A stretch of DNA of 64,000 bases. Origin: Microbacterium sp. JZ31 (GTDB lineage: Bacteria; Actinomycetota; Actinomycetes; Actinomycetales; Microbacteriaceae). The stretch lies in the NCBI RefSeq assembly GCF_016805985.1, contig NZ_CP017661.1:1798001-1862000 (forward strand). The letters run 5' to 3'. Below the pieces are notes generated by a model, which searched no databases, was not told where the DNA came from, and saw nothing but the letters and a program-made list of their open reading frames with translations. Of this stretch, positions 42,342-50,944 are shown piece by piece (position 1 is the stretch's first letter; each line of letters opens with the position of its first letter). The position numbers and the translations under genes are program-made.

Positions 42342-43383
42342 TCTGCGTCCCTTCGCCCTGCGGGGTGTCGTCGTCTGTCGTGAGATGCGGCGCGATCTCC
42401 CGCGGGCTCATCCGGCCTTCCAGCACCATCTTCACCTGCTGCACGATCGGCATATCGACCCCGGCCTCTTTCGCCAGCTGCAGGATCGGATGCACGGATG
42501 CGAGTCCCTCGGCCGTCTGGTTCATCTGCGCGATGACCTCGTGGAACTTGTATCCCTGCCCGAGCAGGCGGCCCGCCGTGTTGTTGCGGCTGAGCGGCGA
42601 CTGGCACGTCGCGATCAGGTCGCCGAGGCCCGCGAGGCCCTGGAGCGTGCCGGGCTGCGCGCCGTAGGCGACCGCGAAGTCGGTCATCTCGACGAGACCG
42701 CGCGTGATGATCGAGGCCTTCGTGTTCTCGCCGTAGCCGACGCCGTCGACGATGCCGATCGCGACCGCGATCAGGTTCTTCAGCACGCCGCCGAACTCGG
42801 TGCCGGTGACGTCGGTGTTGACGAAGCTGCGGAAGTAGGAGTTCCGGGCGCGGCGTGCGACCGCGTCGGCGGTGTCCTGGCTGCCCGATGCGATCACGGC
42901 CGCGGTGGGGTTCTCGCGCGCGATCTCCAGCGCGAGGTTGGGGCCGCTCGCGACCGCGATGCGCGCGGGGTCGCACCGCAGCTCCTGCTCGATCACCTGG
43001 CTCATGCGCAGGTTCGTCTTCTTCTCGACGCCCTTCATGAGACTGACGATCGGGACGGTGTCGTCTGCCAGATACGGACGCATGGCGCGCAGCGTGTCAC
43101 GTGCCGACTGGCTGGGCACCGACAGGTACACCTGCGCCGCACCGTCGATCGCCTCGCGCAGCTCGTGCGTGGCGCGCATGGTGCGCGGCAGGTTGATGCC
43201 GGGCAGGTACTTCGAGTTGCGCTTGGCCTCGTCGATCTCCTGCGCCTGCTCCGGCCGGCGCGCCCACATCGTCACCTGCGCGCCGCCGTCGGCGAGGATC
43301 TTGCCGAACGTCGTGCCCCAGCTTCCGGAGCCGACGACCACGACCTTCGGTCCGTCGGGCCTGCGGCCCGGCTGACGGCTCAC
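42247..43383 (-). CDS. gpsA: Glycerol-3-phosphate dehydrogenase [NAD(P)+]
   Basis: A 378-residue enzyme giving glycerol-3-phosphate for phospholipids. VVGSGSWGTTFGKILADGG is the nucleotide-binding loop, with KGVEKKTNLRMSQV, the catalytic-lysine region EFGGVLKNLIA and the C-terminal NNTAGRLLGQG. GTG at 43383 overlaps the plsC stop by four bases. The protein runs about 40 residues past the usual GpsA end, through a polar tail overlapping ddl. Confidence 0.93.
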   Translation of the reverse strand: MSRQPGRRPDGPKVVVVGSGSWGTTFGKILADGGAQVTMWARRPEQAQEIDEAKRNSKYLPGINLPRTMRATHELREAIDGAAQVYLSVPSQSARDTLRAMRPYLADDTVPIVSLMKGVEKKTNLRMSQVIEQELRCDPARIAVASGPNLALEIARENPTAAVIASGSQDTADAVARRARNSYFRSFVNTDVTGTEFGGVLKNLIAVAIGIVDGVGYGENTKASIITRGLVEMTDFAVAYGAQPGTLQGLAGLGDLIATCQSPLSRNNTAGRLLGQGYKFHEVIAQMNQTAEGLASVHPILQLAKEAGVDMPIVQQVKMVLEGRMSPREIAPHLTTDDDTPQGEGTQNGQNDRGGALRRAIERALDLLRDGGRGPRRD

Positions 43384-44123
43384 AGGCGTCCCGTCTCGGA
43401 CTGGCCGTGCGACGTGGGGTCCCAGCGCACCGCGGGCGCCTTCTCGTCGCGGATCTCCTCGAGCAGCGCCGTGATCGCCCTCATCAGGCGCTCGGTCGCC
43501 TCGGAGATCGCGGCCGGATCGGTCGGACGGCCCTTGAGGTCGGAGAGGTCGACCGGATCGCCGAACGCCACGCGCACGTGCTTGCGCGGCGGCCAGACGC
43601 TGATCGACCGTGCGTAGCGCGCCATGATGTTCTGCACGCCCCAGTGCGCGACGGGGATGAGCGGCATGTCGCCCGCGAGCGCCAGGCGCGCGGCCCCGGA
43701 CTTGCCGCGCATGGGCCACAGCTCGGGGTCGCGCGTGAGCGTCCCCTCGGGGTACACGATCACACCGCGGCCGTCCGCGACCAGCGCGTGCGACTGCGCC
43801 ATGGTCTGCGCCGCCGAGTCGCGCGAGGACGTGCGCGCGACGGGCACCATGCCGGTCGCCCGCAGCGCGGCGCCCACCACGGGCACGCGGAACAGGCTCT
43901 CCTTGGCCATGAACCGCGGCGCGCGGCCGAGCCGCCAGACCGCCAGCGCGACGATCAGCGGATCCAGCTCGCTGACGTGGTTCGGCGCGACGACGTACGC
44001 GCCCTCGCGCGGCAGCTTCTCGGCCCCCGTGATGCGCACGCGCGCCAGCAGTCCCATGATCGGCACCACGACGGCCGCGAGCGGCCAGAACCAGCTCGGC
44101 CGACTCTTCTCCGAAGAGCTCAT
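43380..44123 (-). CDS. plsC: 1-acyl-sn-glycerol-3-phosphate acyltransferase
   Basis: A 247-residue membrane-associated acyltransferase making phosphatidic acid. An N-terminal hydrophobic segment (FWPLAAVVVPIMGLLA) is followed by the NHVSELD form of the H-x4-D catalytic motif, then VIVYPEGTLTRDP. Directly upstream of gpsA with a four-base overlap, so glycerol-3-phosphate synthesis and acylation are coupled. Length and motifs are normal for the family. Confidence 0.9.
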   Translation of the reverse strand: MSSSEKSRPSWFWPLAAVVVPIMGLLARVRITGAEKLPREGAYVVAPNHVSELDPLIVALAVWRLGRAPRFMAKESLFRVPVVGAALRATGMVPVARTSSRDSAAQTMAQSHALVADGRGVIVYPEGTLTRDPELWPMRGKSGAARLALAGDMPLIPVAHWGVQNIMARYARSISVWPPRKHVRVAFGDPVDLSDLKGRPTDPAAISEATERLMRAITALLEEIRDEKAPAVRWDPTSHGQSETGRL

Positions 44124-44134
44124 GCGCGCCCCGC

Positions 44135-45502
44135 TCAGCCGACGACGTCGAAGTCGGCGCCGAGCGCCGTCAGCTTCTCGAAGAACTTCTCGTAACCGCG
44201 GCGGATGATGCCCACACCCGACACGCGCGACGTCCCCTCGGCCGCGAGGGCCGCGACCACGTAGCTGAACCCGCCGCGCAGGTCGGGCACGACGATGTCG
44301 GCGCCGCGCAGCGGCGTCGGGCCGTTGATCACGGCTGCCTGCTCGAGCGCGCGGCGCGGCACGCGTCGGTACTCGCCCTCGATGCCGTGCTCGTGCACGA
44401 CGATGTCGGCGCCCATCTGCACGAGCGCACGCGTGAATCCGAGGCGGTTCTCGTACACGGTCTCGTGCACGACGGACTGCCCGTTCGCCTGCGTCAGGGC
44501 GACGATCAGCGGCTGCTGCCAGTCGGTCATGAAGCCGGGGTGCACGTCCGTCTCGACCGTGATGGCCTTGAGCGGCGCCGAGCCGCGGCGGAAGCGGATG
44601 CCCTCGTCGGTGATGTCGAAGTCGCCGCCGACCTTGCGGTACACGTTCAGGAACGTGAGCATCTCGTACTGGCGGGCGCCGCGGACGAAGATGTCGCCGT
44701 CCGTGGCCAGCGCGGCGCACGCCCACGACGCGGCCTCGTTGCGGTCGAACAGCGACCTGTGGTCGTAGCCGCGCAGCTCGTCGACGCCCTCGATGAAGAT
44801 CACGCGGTTGGGCTCGTAGGAGATGATCGCGCCCATCTTCTGGAGCACGCCGATGAGATCCATGATCTCGGGCTCGATCGCCGCGTTGCGCAGCTCGGTC
44901 ACGCCCTTCGCGCGCACGGCCGTGAGCAGCACCTGCTCGGTCGCGCCGACGCTCGGGTACGGCAGCTCGATGTGCGCACCGTGCAGGCCCTCCGGGGCCG
45001 ACAGGCGGATGCCGCTGGGCTGCTTGTCGACGATCGCGCCGAACTTGCGGAGCGCATCGAGGTGGAAGTCGATCGGGCGGTCGCCGATGCGGCAGCCGCC
45101 GAGGTCGGGGATGAACGCCTGGCCGAGCAGGTGCAGCAGCGGTCCGCAGAACAGGATCGGGATGCGCGACGAACCCGCGTGCGCGTCGATCTCCTCGAAG
45201 TTCGCCGACTTGGCGTCGGACGGGTCGAGCACGAGCGAGCCGGGCTCGTCGCCGTCCGAGACGTGCACGCCGTGCACCTCGAGCAGCGAGCGCACCACCT
45301 CGACGTCGCGGATGTCCGGGACGTCGCGCAGGATGCTCGGGGTCTCGCCGAGGAGGGACGCGACCATCGCCTTGGTGGCGAGGTTCTTCGCGCCGCGCAC
45401 GTCGACCTGACCCTTGAGCGCCCGCCCCCCGCGGATCTCGAGGACTTCACCCGACGCGTATGCCGGAGTGCCGGGAGTTTTGGCGTCGCCGATCAGAGTC
45501 AT
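44135..45502 (-). CDS. murA: UDP-N-acetylglucosamine 1-carboxyvinyltransferase
   Basis: A 455-residue EPSP-synthase-fold enzyme, the first committed step of peptidoglycan synthesis (UDP-GlcNAc + phosphoenolpyruvate). VDVRGAKNLATKAM is the substrate-binding start (KN motif). The catalytic Cys lies in LGGCRIGDRPIDFHL, and the fosfomycin-target Cys is kept. LPYPSVGATEQVLL is the next block. It is rather long for MurA because of an N-terminal tail of about 20 residues. ATG 45502 precedes the family start. Confidence 0.93.
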   Translation of the reverse strand: MTLIGDAKTPGTPAYASGEVLEIRGGRALKGQVDVRGAKNLATKAMVASLLGETPSILRDVPDIRDVEVVRSLLEVHGVHVSDGDEPGSLVLDPSDAKSANFEEIDAHAGSSRIPILFCGPLLHLLGQAFIPDLGGCRIGDRPIDFHLDALRKFGAIVDKQPSGIRLSAPEGLHGAHIELPYPSVGATEQVLLTAVRAKGVTELRNAAIEPEIMDLIGVLQKMGAIISYEPNRVIFIEGVDELRGYDHRSLFDRNEAASWACAALATDGDIFVRGARQYEMLTFLNVYRKVGGDFDITDEGIRFRRGSAPLKAITVETDVHPGFMTDWQQPLIVALTQANGQSVVHETVYENRLGFTRALVQMGADIVVHEHGIEGEYRRVPRRALEQAAVINGPTPLRGADIVVPDLRGGFSYVVAALAAEGTSRVSGVGIIRRGYEKFFEKLTALGADFDVVG

Positions 45503-45560
45503 GTGGTGGTGCCTCACTAGGGATCGCGCGGCGGTGAGCCGCTTGCTGTTTCGAGGCGTT

Positions 45561-45583
45561 GCGGGGCCTCGTCGAGACCCCGC
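45561..45583 (-). terminator. Possible terminator after leuD
   Basis: GCGGGG (45561-45566) and CCCCGC (45578-45583) pair around a CCTCG/CGAGA-like inner stem with one mismatch. The hairpin starts 5 bases past the leuD stop and is 58 bases before murA. Confidence 0.45.
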
Positions 45584-45588
45584 CAGGC

Positions 45589-46185
45589 TCACGAGACGGG
45601 TGTCGTCCGCGGCCGCCACGCCTCGCGGCGGGCCTCGAACTGCGCGATCCTGTCTTCGTTGCGCAGCGTGAGCCCGATGTCATCGAGCCCTTCGAGGAGC
45701 CGCCACCTAGTGTAATCGTCGATGTCGAAGGCGGCCGTGAAGTCACCCAACGTGGCGGTTCGCGACACGAGGTCGACCGTCATCTCGACGCCCGGCTGGG
45801 CCTCGATGGCTGCCCAGAAGCGCTGCGTGTCGTCCTCCGAGATCACACCGGTGACCAGTCCCTGCTTGCCGGAGTTGCCCCGGAAGATGTCGGCGAACCG
45901 CGGGCTCAGCACGACCTTGAACCCGTAGTCGCGCAGCGCCCACACGGCGTGCTCGCGGCTCGATCCGGTGCCGAAGTCGGCACCCGCGACGAGGACGGAG
46001 GCCGCGCGGTACGGCTCCTGGTTCAGCACGAACTCGGGGTCCTGCCGCCAGCCGTGGAACAGCGCGTCCTCGAAGCCGGTCTTGGTCACGCGCTTGAGGA
46101 AGACCGCCGGGATGATCTGGTCGGTGTCGACGTTCGAGCGCTTCAGCGGTGCCGCGGTGCCGGTGTGCGTGGTGAACTTCTCCAT
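45589..46185 (-). CDS. leuD: 3-isopropylmalate dehydratase small subunit
   Basis: A 198-residue aconitase swivel-domain protein. [26 protein letters not shown] opens the protein, with the [13 protein letters not shown] loop and [11 protein letters not shown]. With LeuC it isomerises 2- to 3-isopropylmalate in leucine synthesis. The start is 1 base after the leuC stop, so translation is coupled. Confidence 0.97.
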   Translation of the reverse strand: MEKFTTHTGTAAPLKRSNVDTDQIIPAVFLKRVTKTGFEDALFHGWRQDPEFVLNQEPYRAASVLVAGADFGTGSSREHAVWALRDYGFKVVLSPRFADIFRGNSGKQGLVTGVISEDDTQRFWAAIEAQPGVEMTVDLVSRTATLGDFTAAFDIDDYTRWRLLEGLDDIGLTLRNEDRIAQFEARREAWRPRTTPVS

Positions 46186-46186
46186 G

Positions 46187-47656
46187 TCAGGCCTCCGCCC
46201 CGGTCGTCTCCAGCTGCGCGTCGGCCGCGTCCACGTCGGACGGGCTCGACAGCGTGCCGCGGATCGCCGTGGCGGCCGCGACGAGCGGCGACACCAGGTG
46301 GGTGCGCCCGCCCTTGCCCTGCCTGCCCTCGAAGTTGCGGTTGCTCGTGGAGGCGCAGCGCTCCCCCGGCGCGAGCTGATCCGGGTTCATGCCCAGGCAC
46401 ATCGAGCAGCCGGCGAACCGCCACTCGGCCCCGAAGTCCTTGACGATCCGGTCGATGCCCTCGGCCTCGGCCTCGAGTCGCACGCGGGCGGATCCGGGGA
46501 CGACCATCACGCGCACGCCGTCGGCCTTCTTGCGTCCCTTGATGATCGACGCGAAGGCGCGCAGGTCCTCGATGCGGCTGTTCGTGCACGAGCCCATGAA
46601 GACGGCGTCGACGGGGATGTCCTTCATCGGCGTCCCGGGCTGCAGGTCCATGTACTGCAGCGCGCGCTCGGCCGCGGCCCGCTCGTTGGCGTCGGCGATG
46701 TCCGCCGGCGTCGGGACGACGTCGCTCAGCGACACGCCCTGGCCGGGGTTGGTGCCCCACGTCACGAACGGCTCGAGCTCGTTGGCGTCGATGAACACCT
46801 CGGCGTCGAACACGGCGCCCTCGTCGGTGGGCAGCGTGCGCCAGTACGCGACGGCGTCGTCCCAGTCCTGTCCCTGCGGGGCGTGCGGCCGGCCCTGCAG
46901 GTAGGCGAACGTGGTCTCGTCCGGCGCGACCATGCCGGCACGCGCGCCGGCCTCGATCGACATGTTGCAGATCGTCATCCGGCCCTCCATCGAGAGCGAC
47001 CGGATGGCGCTGCCGCGGTACTCGAGCACGTAGCCCTGCCCGCCGCCGGTGCCGATCTTGGCGATCACAGCCAGGATGATGTCCTTCGCCGTCACGCCGG
47101 GCTTCAGCTCGCCCTCGACCGTGATGGCCATGGTCTTGAACGGCTTGAGCGGCAGGGTCTGCGTCGCCAGCACGTGCTCGACCTCGCTCGTGCCGATGCC
47201 GAAGGCCATGGCGCCGAACGCGCCGTGCGTCGAGGTGTGACTGTCACCGCACACGACCGTGATTCCCGGCATCGTCAGGCCCAGCTGCGGGCCCACCACA
47301 TGGACGATCCCCTGCTCCTTGTCGCCCAGCGAGTGCAGGCGCACGCCGAACTCGGCGGCGTTGCGGCGCAGCGTGTCGATCTGGGTGCGGCTCGTCAGGT
47401 CGGCGATCGGCTTGTCGATGTCGATCGTCGGGGTGTTGTGGTCCTCGGTCGCGATCGTGAGATCGAGGCGGCGCACCGGGCGCCCCTCGGCGCGGAGCCC
47501 GTCGAAGGCCTGCGGGCTCGTGACCTCGTGCACCAGATGCAGATCGATGTAGATCAGGTCGGGCTGGCCGTCTTCGCCCTTGACCACGAGGTGGTCGTCC
47601 CAGACCTTCTCGGCCAGGGTGCGCGGGCGGTCGGGGATGCTGCTGATATCGCTCAT
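46187..47656 (-). CDS. leuC: 3-isopropylmalate dehydratase large subunit
   Basis: A 489-residue [4Fe-4S] aconitase-family protein. The cluster ligands are in GSCTNSR and [10 protein letters not shown], and the substrate loop [13 protein letters not shown] is present. ATG 47656 has GGAGAAG 4 bases upstream. That Shine-Dalgarno is exactly complementary to the Leu-codon run of a leader peptide encoded about 90 bases earlier, which points to translational attenuation of leuCD by leucine supply. Confidence 0.97.
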   Translation of the reverse strand: MSDISSIPDRPRTLAEKVWDDHLVVKGEDGQPDLIYIDLHLVHEVTSPQAFDGLRAEGRPVRRLDLTIATEDHNTPTIDIDKPIADLTSRTQIDTLRRNAAEFGVRLHSLGDKEQGIVHVVGPQLGLTMPGITVVCGDSHTSTHGAFGAMAFGIGTSEVEHVLATQTLPLKPFKTMAITVEGELKPGVTAKDIILAVIAKIGTGGGQGYVLEYRGSAIRSLSMEGRMTICNMSIEAGARAGMVAPDETTFAYLQGRPHAPQGQDWDDAVAYWRTLPTDEGAVFDAEVFIDANELEPFVTWGTNPGQGVSLSDVVPTPADIADANERAAAERALQYMDLQPGTPMKDIPVDAVFMGSCTNSRIEDLRAFASIIKGRKKADGVRVMVVPGSARVRLEAEAEGIDRIVKDFGAEWRFAGCSMCLGMNPDQLAPGERCASTSNRNFEGRQGKGGRTHLVSPLVAAATAIRGTLSSPSDVDAADAQLETTGAEA

Positions 47657-47660
47657 TGCT

Positions 47661-47753
47661 CTTCTCCAGGGGTTCGCGTTGTCGGCCTGCGCGACGGACT
47701 CCGCGACGGGGAGAGGCCTAGAAGAGGATCCCGTCGCGGCGCAGAAGGAGAAG
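47661..47753 (-). promoter_or_regulatory. leuC attenuator region (anti-SD/SD pairing and 10-bp hairpin)
   Basis: In the minus-strand RNA, CTTCTCC (47753-47747, inside the Leu codons) is fully complementary to the leuC Shine-Dalgarno GGAGAAG (47667-47661). Immediately after the Leu codons, CCGCGACGGG (47739-47730) pairs perfectly over 10 bp with CCCGTCGCGG (47710-47701). A ribosome stalled at the Leu codons would cover the anti-SD and disturb the hairpin. The regulation itself is inferred from this layout. Confidence 0.68.
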
Positions 47754-47771
47754 GACTCCGGCGAACCGCAT
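47718..47771 (-). CDS. leuL: leu leader peptide (17 codons, four consecutive Leu)
   Basis: ATG at 47771 encodes [17 protein letters not shown] followed by TAG: five Leu in 17 residues, four of them consecutive (codons CTT CTC CTT CTG at 47753-47742). TAGGCT lies 6 bases before the ATG and there is no Shine-Dalgarno, so the transcript probably begins at this ATG. Leader peptides rich in the end product are the classic sign of attenuation. Placed 61 bases before leuC. Confidence 0.75.
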   Translation of the reverse strand: MRFAGVLLLLRRDGILF

Positions 47772-47777
47772 GCCGCA

Positions 47778-47783
47778 AGCCTA
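47778..47783 (-). promoter_or_regulatory. Leaderless -10 hexamer for leuL-leuCD
   Basis: TAGGCT on the minus strand, 6 bases before the leader-peptide ATG at 47771. Confidence 0.6.
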
Positions 47784-47832
47784 GCATCCTGCATCGGATA
47801 GGGCCGTCCGGGGACCAGAGTGCACAGACGAA

Positions 47833-47875
47833 GGCGGCGCGGAGGTCCCGCCTCTCAGCAGAACTCCGCGCCGCC
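47833..47875 (-). terminator. Strong terminator hairpin after terC
   Basis: GGCGGCGCGGAG (47833-47844) and CTCCGCGCCGCC (47864-47875) form a perfect 12-bp stem with a 19-base loop, 25 bases past the terC stop. TTCGTCTGT follows in the transcript direction. Confidence 0.7.
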
Positions 47876-47900
47876 TATCAGATTGCGCAGCGCCCGGGGG

Positions 47901-48899
47901 TCAGCGCTCAATCGACTCGCGACGACGCTCGCGCGAGGACGCGGCCAGGCTCGCGATCGTCGCGACACCCACCGAGAGCACGATGACGGCCAGCGACACC
48001 CAGTTGTTGATCTCGGGCGCCCAGTCGACGTGCTCGCCGCCGTTGATGAAGGGCAGTTCGTTCACGTGCAGCGCGTGGAAGAACAGCTTCAGACCGATGA
48101 AGCCGAGGATGAACGCCACGCCGTAGTGCAGGTAGCGCAGCTTCTCGAGCAGGTCGCCCAGCAGGAAGTAGAGCTGGCGCAGACCCATGAGCGCGAAGAT
48201 GTTCGCGGTGAAGACGATGAACGGGCTCTGGGTGAGGCCGTAGATCGCGGGGATCGAGTCGACCGCGAAGATCAGGTCGGTCACGCCGATTGCGATGAAC
48301 ACCAGCAGCATCGGCGTGAAGAAGCGCTTGCCGTCGATCGTGGTGCGCAGCTTGTTGCCGTCGTACTGGTCGCTGATGTCGATGAAGCGACGCAGGAACC
48401 GCACGATCGCGGTCTCCTCCTTCTTGTCCTCGTCGTGCTTCTCCGGCATCGCCTGGCGGATCGCGGTGAAGACCAGCCACGCGCCGAAGATGTAGAAGAT
48501 CCAGGAGAAGTTCTCGATCAGCGCCGCGCCGAGCATGATGAACGCGGCGCGCAGCACGAGCGCGATGATGATGCCGATCATCAGCACCTCCTGCTGCAGC
48601 TTCCGCGGCACGGAGAACTGGGCCATGATCAGCACGAAGACGAAGAGGTTGTCGATCGACAGGCTGTACTCGGTCAACCAGCCGAGCAGGAACTCCTGCG
48701 CCGGCTGGCCGCCGGCGAAGAAGAACATCAGCAGCGCGAAGATCAGCGCCAGGACCACGTAGAAGACGACCCAGAGGGTCGATTCCTTCGTCGAGGGGAT
48801 GTGCGGCCGCTTCAGGATGAGCAGCAGGTCCGCGACGAGGATCAGCGTCAGCACGACGAGCGATCCCACCTCGAACCAGACGGGAAGAGCGAGGTCCAT
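47901..48899 (-). CDS. terC: TerC-family membrane protein (manganese/metal export type)
   Basis: A 332-residue integral membrane protein with about nine hydrophobic segments. The two acidic family motifs are present: SLSIDNLFVFVL and LIFAVDSIPAI. TerC/Alx proteins export Mn2+ or load it onto exoenzymes, and are often controlled by a manganese riboswitch; the upstream region has just such a fold. GGAAAGG stands 6 bases before the ATG. It has its own promoter and terminator, a one-gene unit. Confidence 0.93.
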   Translation of the reverse strand: MDLALPVWFEVGSLVVLTLILVADLLLILKRPHIPSTKESTLWVVFYVVLALIFALLMFFFAGGQPAQEFLLGWLTEYSLSIDNLFVFVLIMAQFSVPRKLQQEVLMIGIIIALVLRAAFIMLGAALIENFSWIFYIFGAWLVFTAIRQAMPEKHDEDKKEETAIVRFLRRFIDISDQYDGNKLRTTIDGKRFFTPMLLVFIAIGVTDLIFAVDSIPAIYGLTQSPFIVFTANIFALMGLRQLYFLLGDLLEKLRYLHYGVAFILGFIGLKLFFHALHVNELPFINGGEHVDWAPEINNWVSLAVIVLSVGVATIASLAASSRERRRESIER

Positions 48900-48942
48900 T
48901 CAGGGCCTTTCCGGTACGGCCTCGTCGAGGCGCGACAGTTCT

Positions 48943-49038
48943 CGAGAGTCTCTCCCCGCGTTCGACCGCGGTGCGGCCCGGGACCCCACCGTCGAAGTCC
49001 GTGATGACGAGCGCGCGCTGACGGGATACTCCCTCTCG
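48943..49038 (-). ncRNA. yybP-ykoY (manganese) riboswitch candidate upstream of terC
   Basis: In the minus-strand RNA, CGAGAG (49038-49033) pairs with CTCTCG (48948-48943) as P1. Inside P1 the sequence opens with GGGAGTA, and the internal conserved GTCATCAC is at 49008-49001. The closing part is GGGGAGAGAC (48958-48949). These are the sequence blocks of the yybP-ykoY Mn2+ aptamer as I recall it, in the right order and 44 bases ahead of a gene of the class it controls. The remaining RNA (to 48900) would be the expression platform. A covariance-model search would decide. Confidence 0.75.
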
Positions 49039-49046
49039 CAGGCTCC

Positions 49047-49052
49047 AGGATA
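49047..49052 (-). promoter_or_regulatory. -10 hexamer for the riboswitch-terC transcript
   Basis: TATCCT on the minus strand, 8 bases before the start of aptamer stem P1. No clear -35 box is seen. The rest of the gap up to the sigma gene at 49233 shows nothing else recognisable. Confidence 0.4.
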
Positions 49053-49232
49053 CCGGCCGCGTGTCCGTTCCCCTTCGCGTCGCCGAAATCCGCCTGACGC
49101 CTCGCGCCCCGACCCGCGCGGCGTCCGTCGGCGAACCGAGACGATGCGTCCGCTGCGGACACTGACAGAGTGAGAGACGACGGCGGCCCGCCGGCTCGTC
49201 GCCGCACGCAGACGCCCCGCAGGACGGACACG

Positions 49233-49781
49233 ATGGAGATCTCCGGCACAGACGACGCCGCGCTGGTCGCGCGCGCCGCGGACGGGAGCGAGCAGGCGTT
49301 CCGGCAGCTGTACCGCCGGCACGTGCGCCCCGTCTACTGGATCGCGCACGGGCTCCTCCACTCCGCGGCCGACGCCGAGGACGTGGTGCAGGAGACCTTC
49401 GTCGTGGCCTGGCGAAAGCTCTCCGGCTTCGAACTCGCCGGAGAGTCGCTCCTCCCCTGGCTCGCGACGATCTGCCGGTTCCAGGCGGCGAACCGCCTGC
49501 GCGCGCTGCGGCGTGCGGAGGCGGACGAGCTGGACGAGCGCTCCCCCGCCGCCTTGGACGTGGAGCAGCAGGTGATCGACGCCGACCTGGCCGAGCGGGT
49601 CCTCCAGGCGGTCGACGGCCTGAGCCCGCTCGACCAGCGCATCTTCCGGCTGTGCGTCGGCGAGGGCTACGCCTATCAGGCCGCGGCCGACGAGCTCGGC
49701 GTGGCGCACGGCGTCGTGCGCAATCGTCTCTCCCGCATCCGCACGAGACTGCGGACCGTCGTGAGAGAGGAGGCGTCATGA
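49233..49781 (+). CDS. ECF-type RNA polymerase sigma factor
   Basis: A 182-residue sigma-70 family protein. Region 2 has AFRQLYRRHVRPVYWIAHG and the sigma2 core ADAEDVVQETFVVAWRKL. Region 4 has SPLDQRIFRLCVGEGYAYQAAADELGV, where the helix-turn-helix is expected. ATG 49233 follows AGGACGGA; an upstream GTG at 49170 is less likely. The stop overlaps the next gene by four bases, so it is coupled to a DUF4349 membrane protein that may act as its partner. Confidence 0.9.
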   Translation: MEISGTDDAALVARAADGSEQAFRQLYRRHVRPVYWIAHGLLHSAADAEDVVQETFVVAWRKLSGFELAGESLLPWLATICRFQAANRLRALRRAEADELDERSPAALDVEQQVIDADLAERVLQAVDGLSPLDQRIFRLCVGEGYAYQAAADELGVAHGVVRNRLSRIRTRLRTVVREEAS

Positions 49782-50887
49782 ACACGGATATGAAGGATGA
49801 GCTGCCCGACGTGTCCGACGAGACGCTCGCCGGCATCGAGGACCGGGTGTTCCGGGTCATCGCCGAGGAGCGCGGGTCGCGATCGTCCGCCGCGAAGCGA
49901 CGGCGGCGCGTCTGGCAGACCGTCGGCGTCGCGGCCGCCCTCGTGACCGTCGCGGCCGTGATCTCACCCGCCGTGCTGCAGGGCGTGAGCGGGAGCGGAA
50001 GCTCGGTGATGTCCGAGGGCGGCGCGGTGAACGAGGCGCCCGTCGCGCCGGACGCGTCCGGCGGCGACGCCGCCGAATCGGCGGAGGAGTCGGCGCCGGG
50101 TGCGGAGAGCGCCACGCCCGGCGACCGCGGGGCGGTGACCGATCCCCTCGCCGAGCAGGAGATCGTCCGCACCGCATCGGCGAGCATCGTCGTCGACGAC
50201 CCGGCGCAGGCCGCCGAGGCGATCGTGACGCTCGCATCCGCGCACGGGGGCTGGGTGGAGCAGCTGTCGATCGGCGCGGATCAGTCGTTCACCGGCCCGG
50301 CGGAGACGGGCGGAAGCGCGTGGGTGCCGGACGAGGGCGGCTACGTCACCGTGCGCGTGCCGGTGGATCGGCTGGATCCGGTCATGGAGCAGCTGGATGA
50401 GATCGGCGAGGTCGCGAGCACGCAGGTGGGCACCGAGAACGTCACGGCGCAGGCCGTCGACCTGCGGGCCCGGATCGATGCGGCGCGCGCCTCGGTGGAG
50501 CGGCTCACACAGCTGCTCGCCGAGGCGGGCAGCGTGGGCGATCTCGTGCAGGTCGAGAGCACGCTGTCCGAGCGGCAGGCCGAGCTCGAGTCGCTCGAGC
50601 GTCAGCTGGAGAGCCTCGAGAGTCAGGTCGCGATGTCGACGCTGTCCGTGTCGCTCCAGCGCGATACGCCGCCCGTCGACCCGGACCCGGCGGGCTTCGG
50701 CGACGGCCTGGAGGCGGGCTGGAACGGTCTGCTCACGGCGGTGAACGGAACCGTGGTCGCGATCGGATTCCTGCTGCCGTGGATCGCGGTGCTCGCCGTC
50801 GTCTGGCTGGCGGTGTGGGGCATCCGGCGTGCGCTGCGCCGGCAGCGTCTCCGGAGAGCGGAGGCACGCGGGCCCGGAAGCAGCTGA
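49778..50887 (+). CDS. DUF4349 membrane protein coupled to the sigma factor gene
   Basis: A 369-residue protein. A cytoplasmic acidic N-terminus of about 45 residues (DELPDVSDETLAGIEDRVF) precedes a first membrane helix (VGVAAALVTVAAVISPAVL). A low-complexity Ala/Glu/Gly/Pro linker follows, then the DUF4349 extracytoplasmic domain with a strong coiled coil (residues about 228-285), and a second helix (VAIGFLLPWIAVLAVVWLAVW) near the C-terminus with a basic tail. The layout (sigma gene, then a membrane protein with a short cytoplasmic N-terminus) resembles an anti-sigma arrangement. The N-terminus does not look like a zinc anti-sigma domain, so that role is a guess. Confidence 0.85.
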   Translation: MNTDMKDELPDVSDETLAGIEDRVFRVIAEERGSRSSAAKRRRRVWQTVGVAAALVTVAAVISPAVLQGVSGSGSSVMSEGGAVNEAPVAPDASGGDAAESAEESAPGAESATPGDRGAVTDPLAEQEIVRTASASIVVDDPAQAAEAIVTLASAHGGWVEQLSIGADQSFTGPAETGGSAWVPDEGGYVTVRVPVDRLDPVMEQLDEIGEVASTQVGTENVTAQAVDLRARIDAARASVERLTQLLAEAGSVGDLVQVESTLSERQAELESLERQLESLESQVAMSTLSVSLQRDTPPVDPDPAGFGDGLEAGWNGLLTAVNGTVVAIGFLLPWIAVLAVVWLAVWGIRRALRRQRLRRAEARGPGSS

Positions 50888-50944
50888 ACGGGCCGGCGGG
50901 ATCCCGCCTTAGCATGGTCGGACCCGTGCACCGAGGAGGTCTGG

